Shown here one piece after another: positions 5,311 through 5,400 of a stretch of DNA of 5,400 nucleotides. The notes under the pieces were generated by a model. It saw only the letters and a program-made list of their open reading frames with translations. It made no database searches and was not told the origin of the DNA. Position numbers and translations under genes: made by a program. The stretch is from Enterovirga sp. (GTDB lineage Bacteria; Pseudomonadota; Alphaproteobacteria; Rhizobiales; Beijerinckiaceae). Each line of letters opens with the position of its first letter. The first letter of the stretch is position 1. The stretch lies in NCBI GenBank assembly GCA_028290385.1, contig JAQGJZ010000283.1, positions 1 through 5,400 of the forward strand, given 5' to 3'.

Positions 5311-5400
5311 CTATCGCCACCGGCGCAGCGCCCATTTGCGGATTTCGCTGAACCAGAGGACGCTGCTGCTCATCGCCACGCAGACCAGCCACTGGTCGAG
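5311..5400 (-). CDS. C-terminal tail of a cation-transporting P-type ATPase (partial)
   Basis: The minus strand is open from the window edge to a TAG at 5313-5311 and encodes LDQWLVCVAMSSSVLWFSEI followed by RKWALRRWR. A hydrophobic helix of about 18 residues is followed by a basic tail. This pattern closely resembles the last transmembrane helix and tail of Ca/Mg-type P-type ATPases, which often end near LxQWLVCIAVASSVLWVSEIRKLVLRR. Only 29 residues are visible, so the substrate cannot be inferred and other membrane proteins are possible. The gene starts outside the window. IS3-type debris begins within about 30 bases after its stop. Confidence 0.6.
   Translation of the reverse strand, partial: LDQWLVCVAMSSSVLWFSEIRKWALRRWR

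Overview
The window is GC-rich, with compact GTGA gene overlaps. Its gene families suggest a Hyphomicrobiales-type alphaproteobacterium, most likely Methylobacterium or a close relative. That assignment is inference: there is no rRNA or other phylogenetic marker in the window.

Layout, left to right. Positions 1-355 hold no gene but carry a cluster of TTCCCTG / CAGGGAA motifs arranged as inverted repeats. Positions 356-530 are the remnant of an IS1182-like transposase. Positions 531-874 are non-coding as far as can be seen. A short plus-strand pair follows: a small protein of unknown function (875-1231) and a DUF1971 (YeaR/TehB-related) protein (1228-1524). They overlap by GTGA and are followed by a terminator-like hairpin. 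Facing them on the minus strand is a two-gene operon: a large autotransporter (4552 down to 2339) and an L,D-transpeptidase of the YkuD family (2342 down to 1749), again overlapping by GTGA. Positions 4930 to about 5285 are a scar of mobile DNA: a frameshifted tyrosine-recombinase N-terminus on the plus strand abuts a frameshifted IS3-family transposase fragment on the minus strand. The last 90 bases encode the C-terminal tail of what looks like a cation-transporting P-type ATPase on the minus strand.

The standout is the autotransporter. Its passenger is an ice-binding-type domain (DUF3494, PF11999). A 71-residue, almost pure Thr-Pro stalk joins it to a helical segment and a C-terminal autotransporter beta-barrel ending in Trp. 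The architecture predicts an ice-binding or adhesive beta-solenoid held on the cell surface by its own outer-membrane pore. The coupled L,D-transpeptidase is a periplasmic peptidoglycan enzyme, so the operon appears to join a surface protein to cell-wall remodelling or anchoring. The stalk is encoded by an impure hexanucleotide repeat of about 213 bp that should be prone to in-frame length change. The flanking transposase and integrase debris suggests the region has been a site of insertion and deletion.
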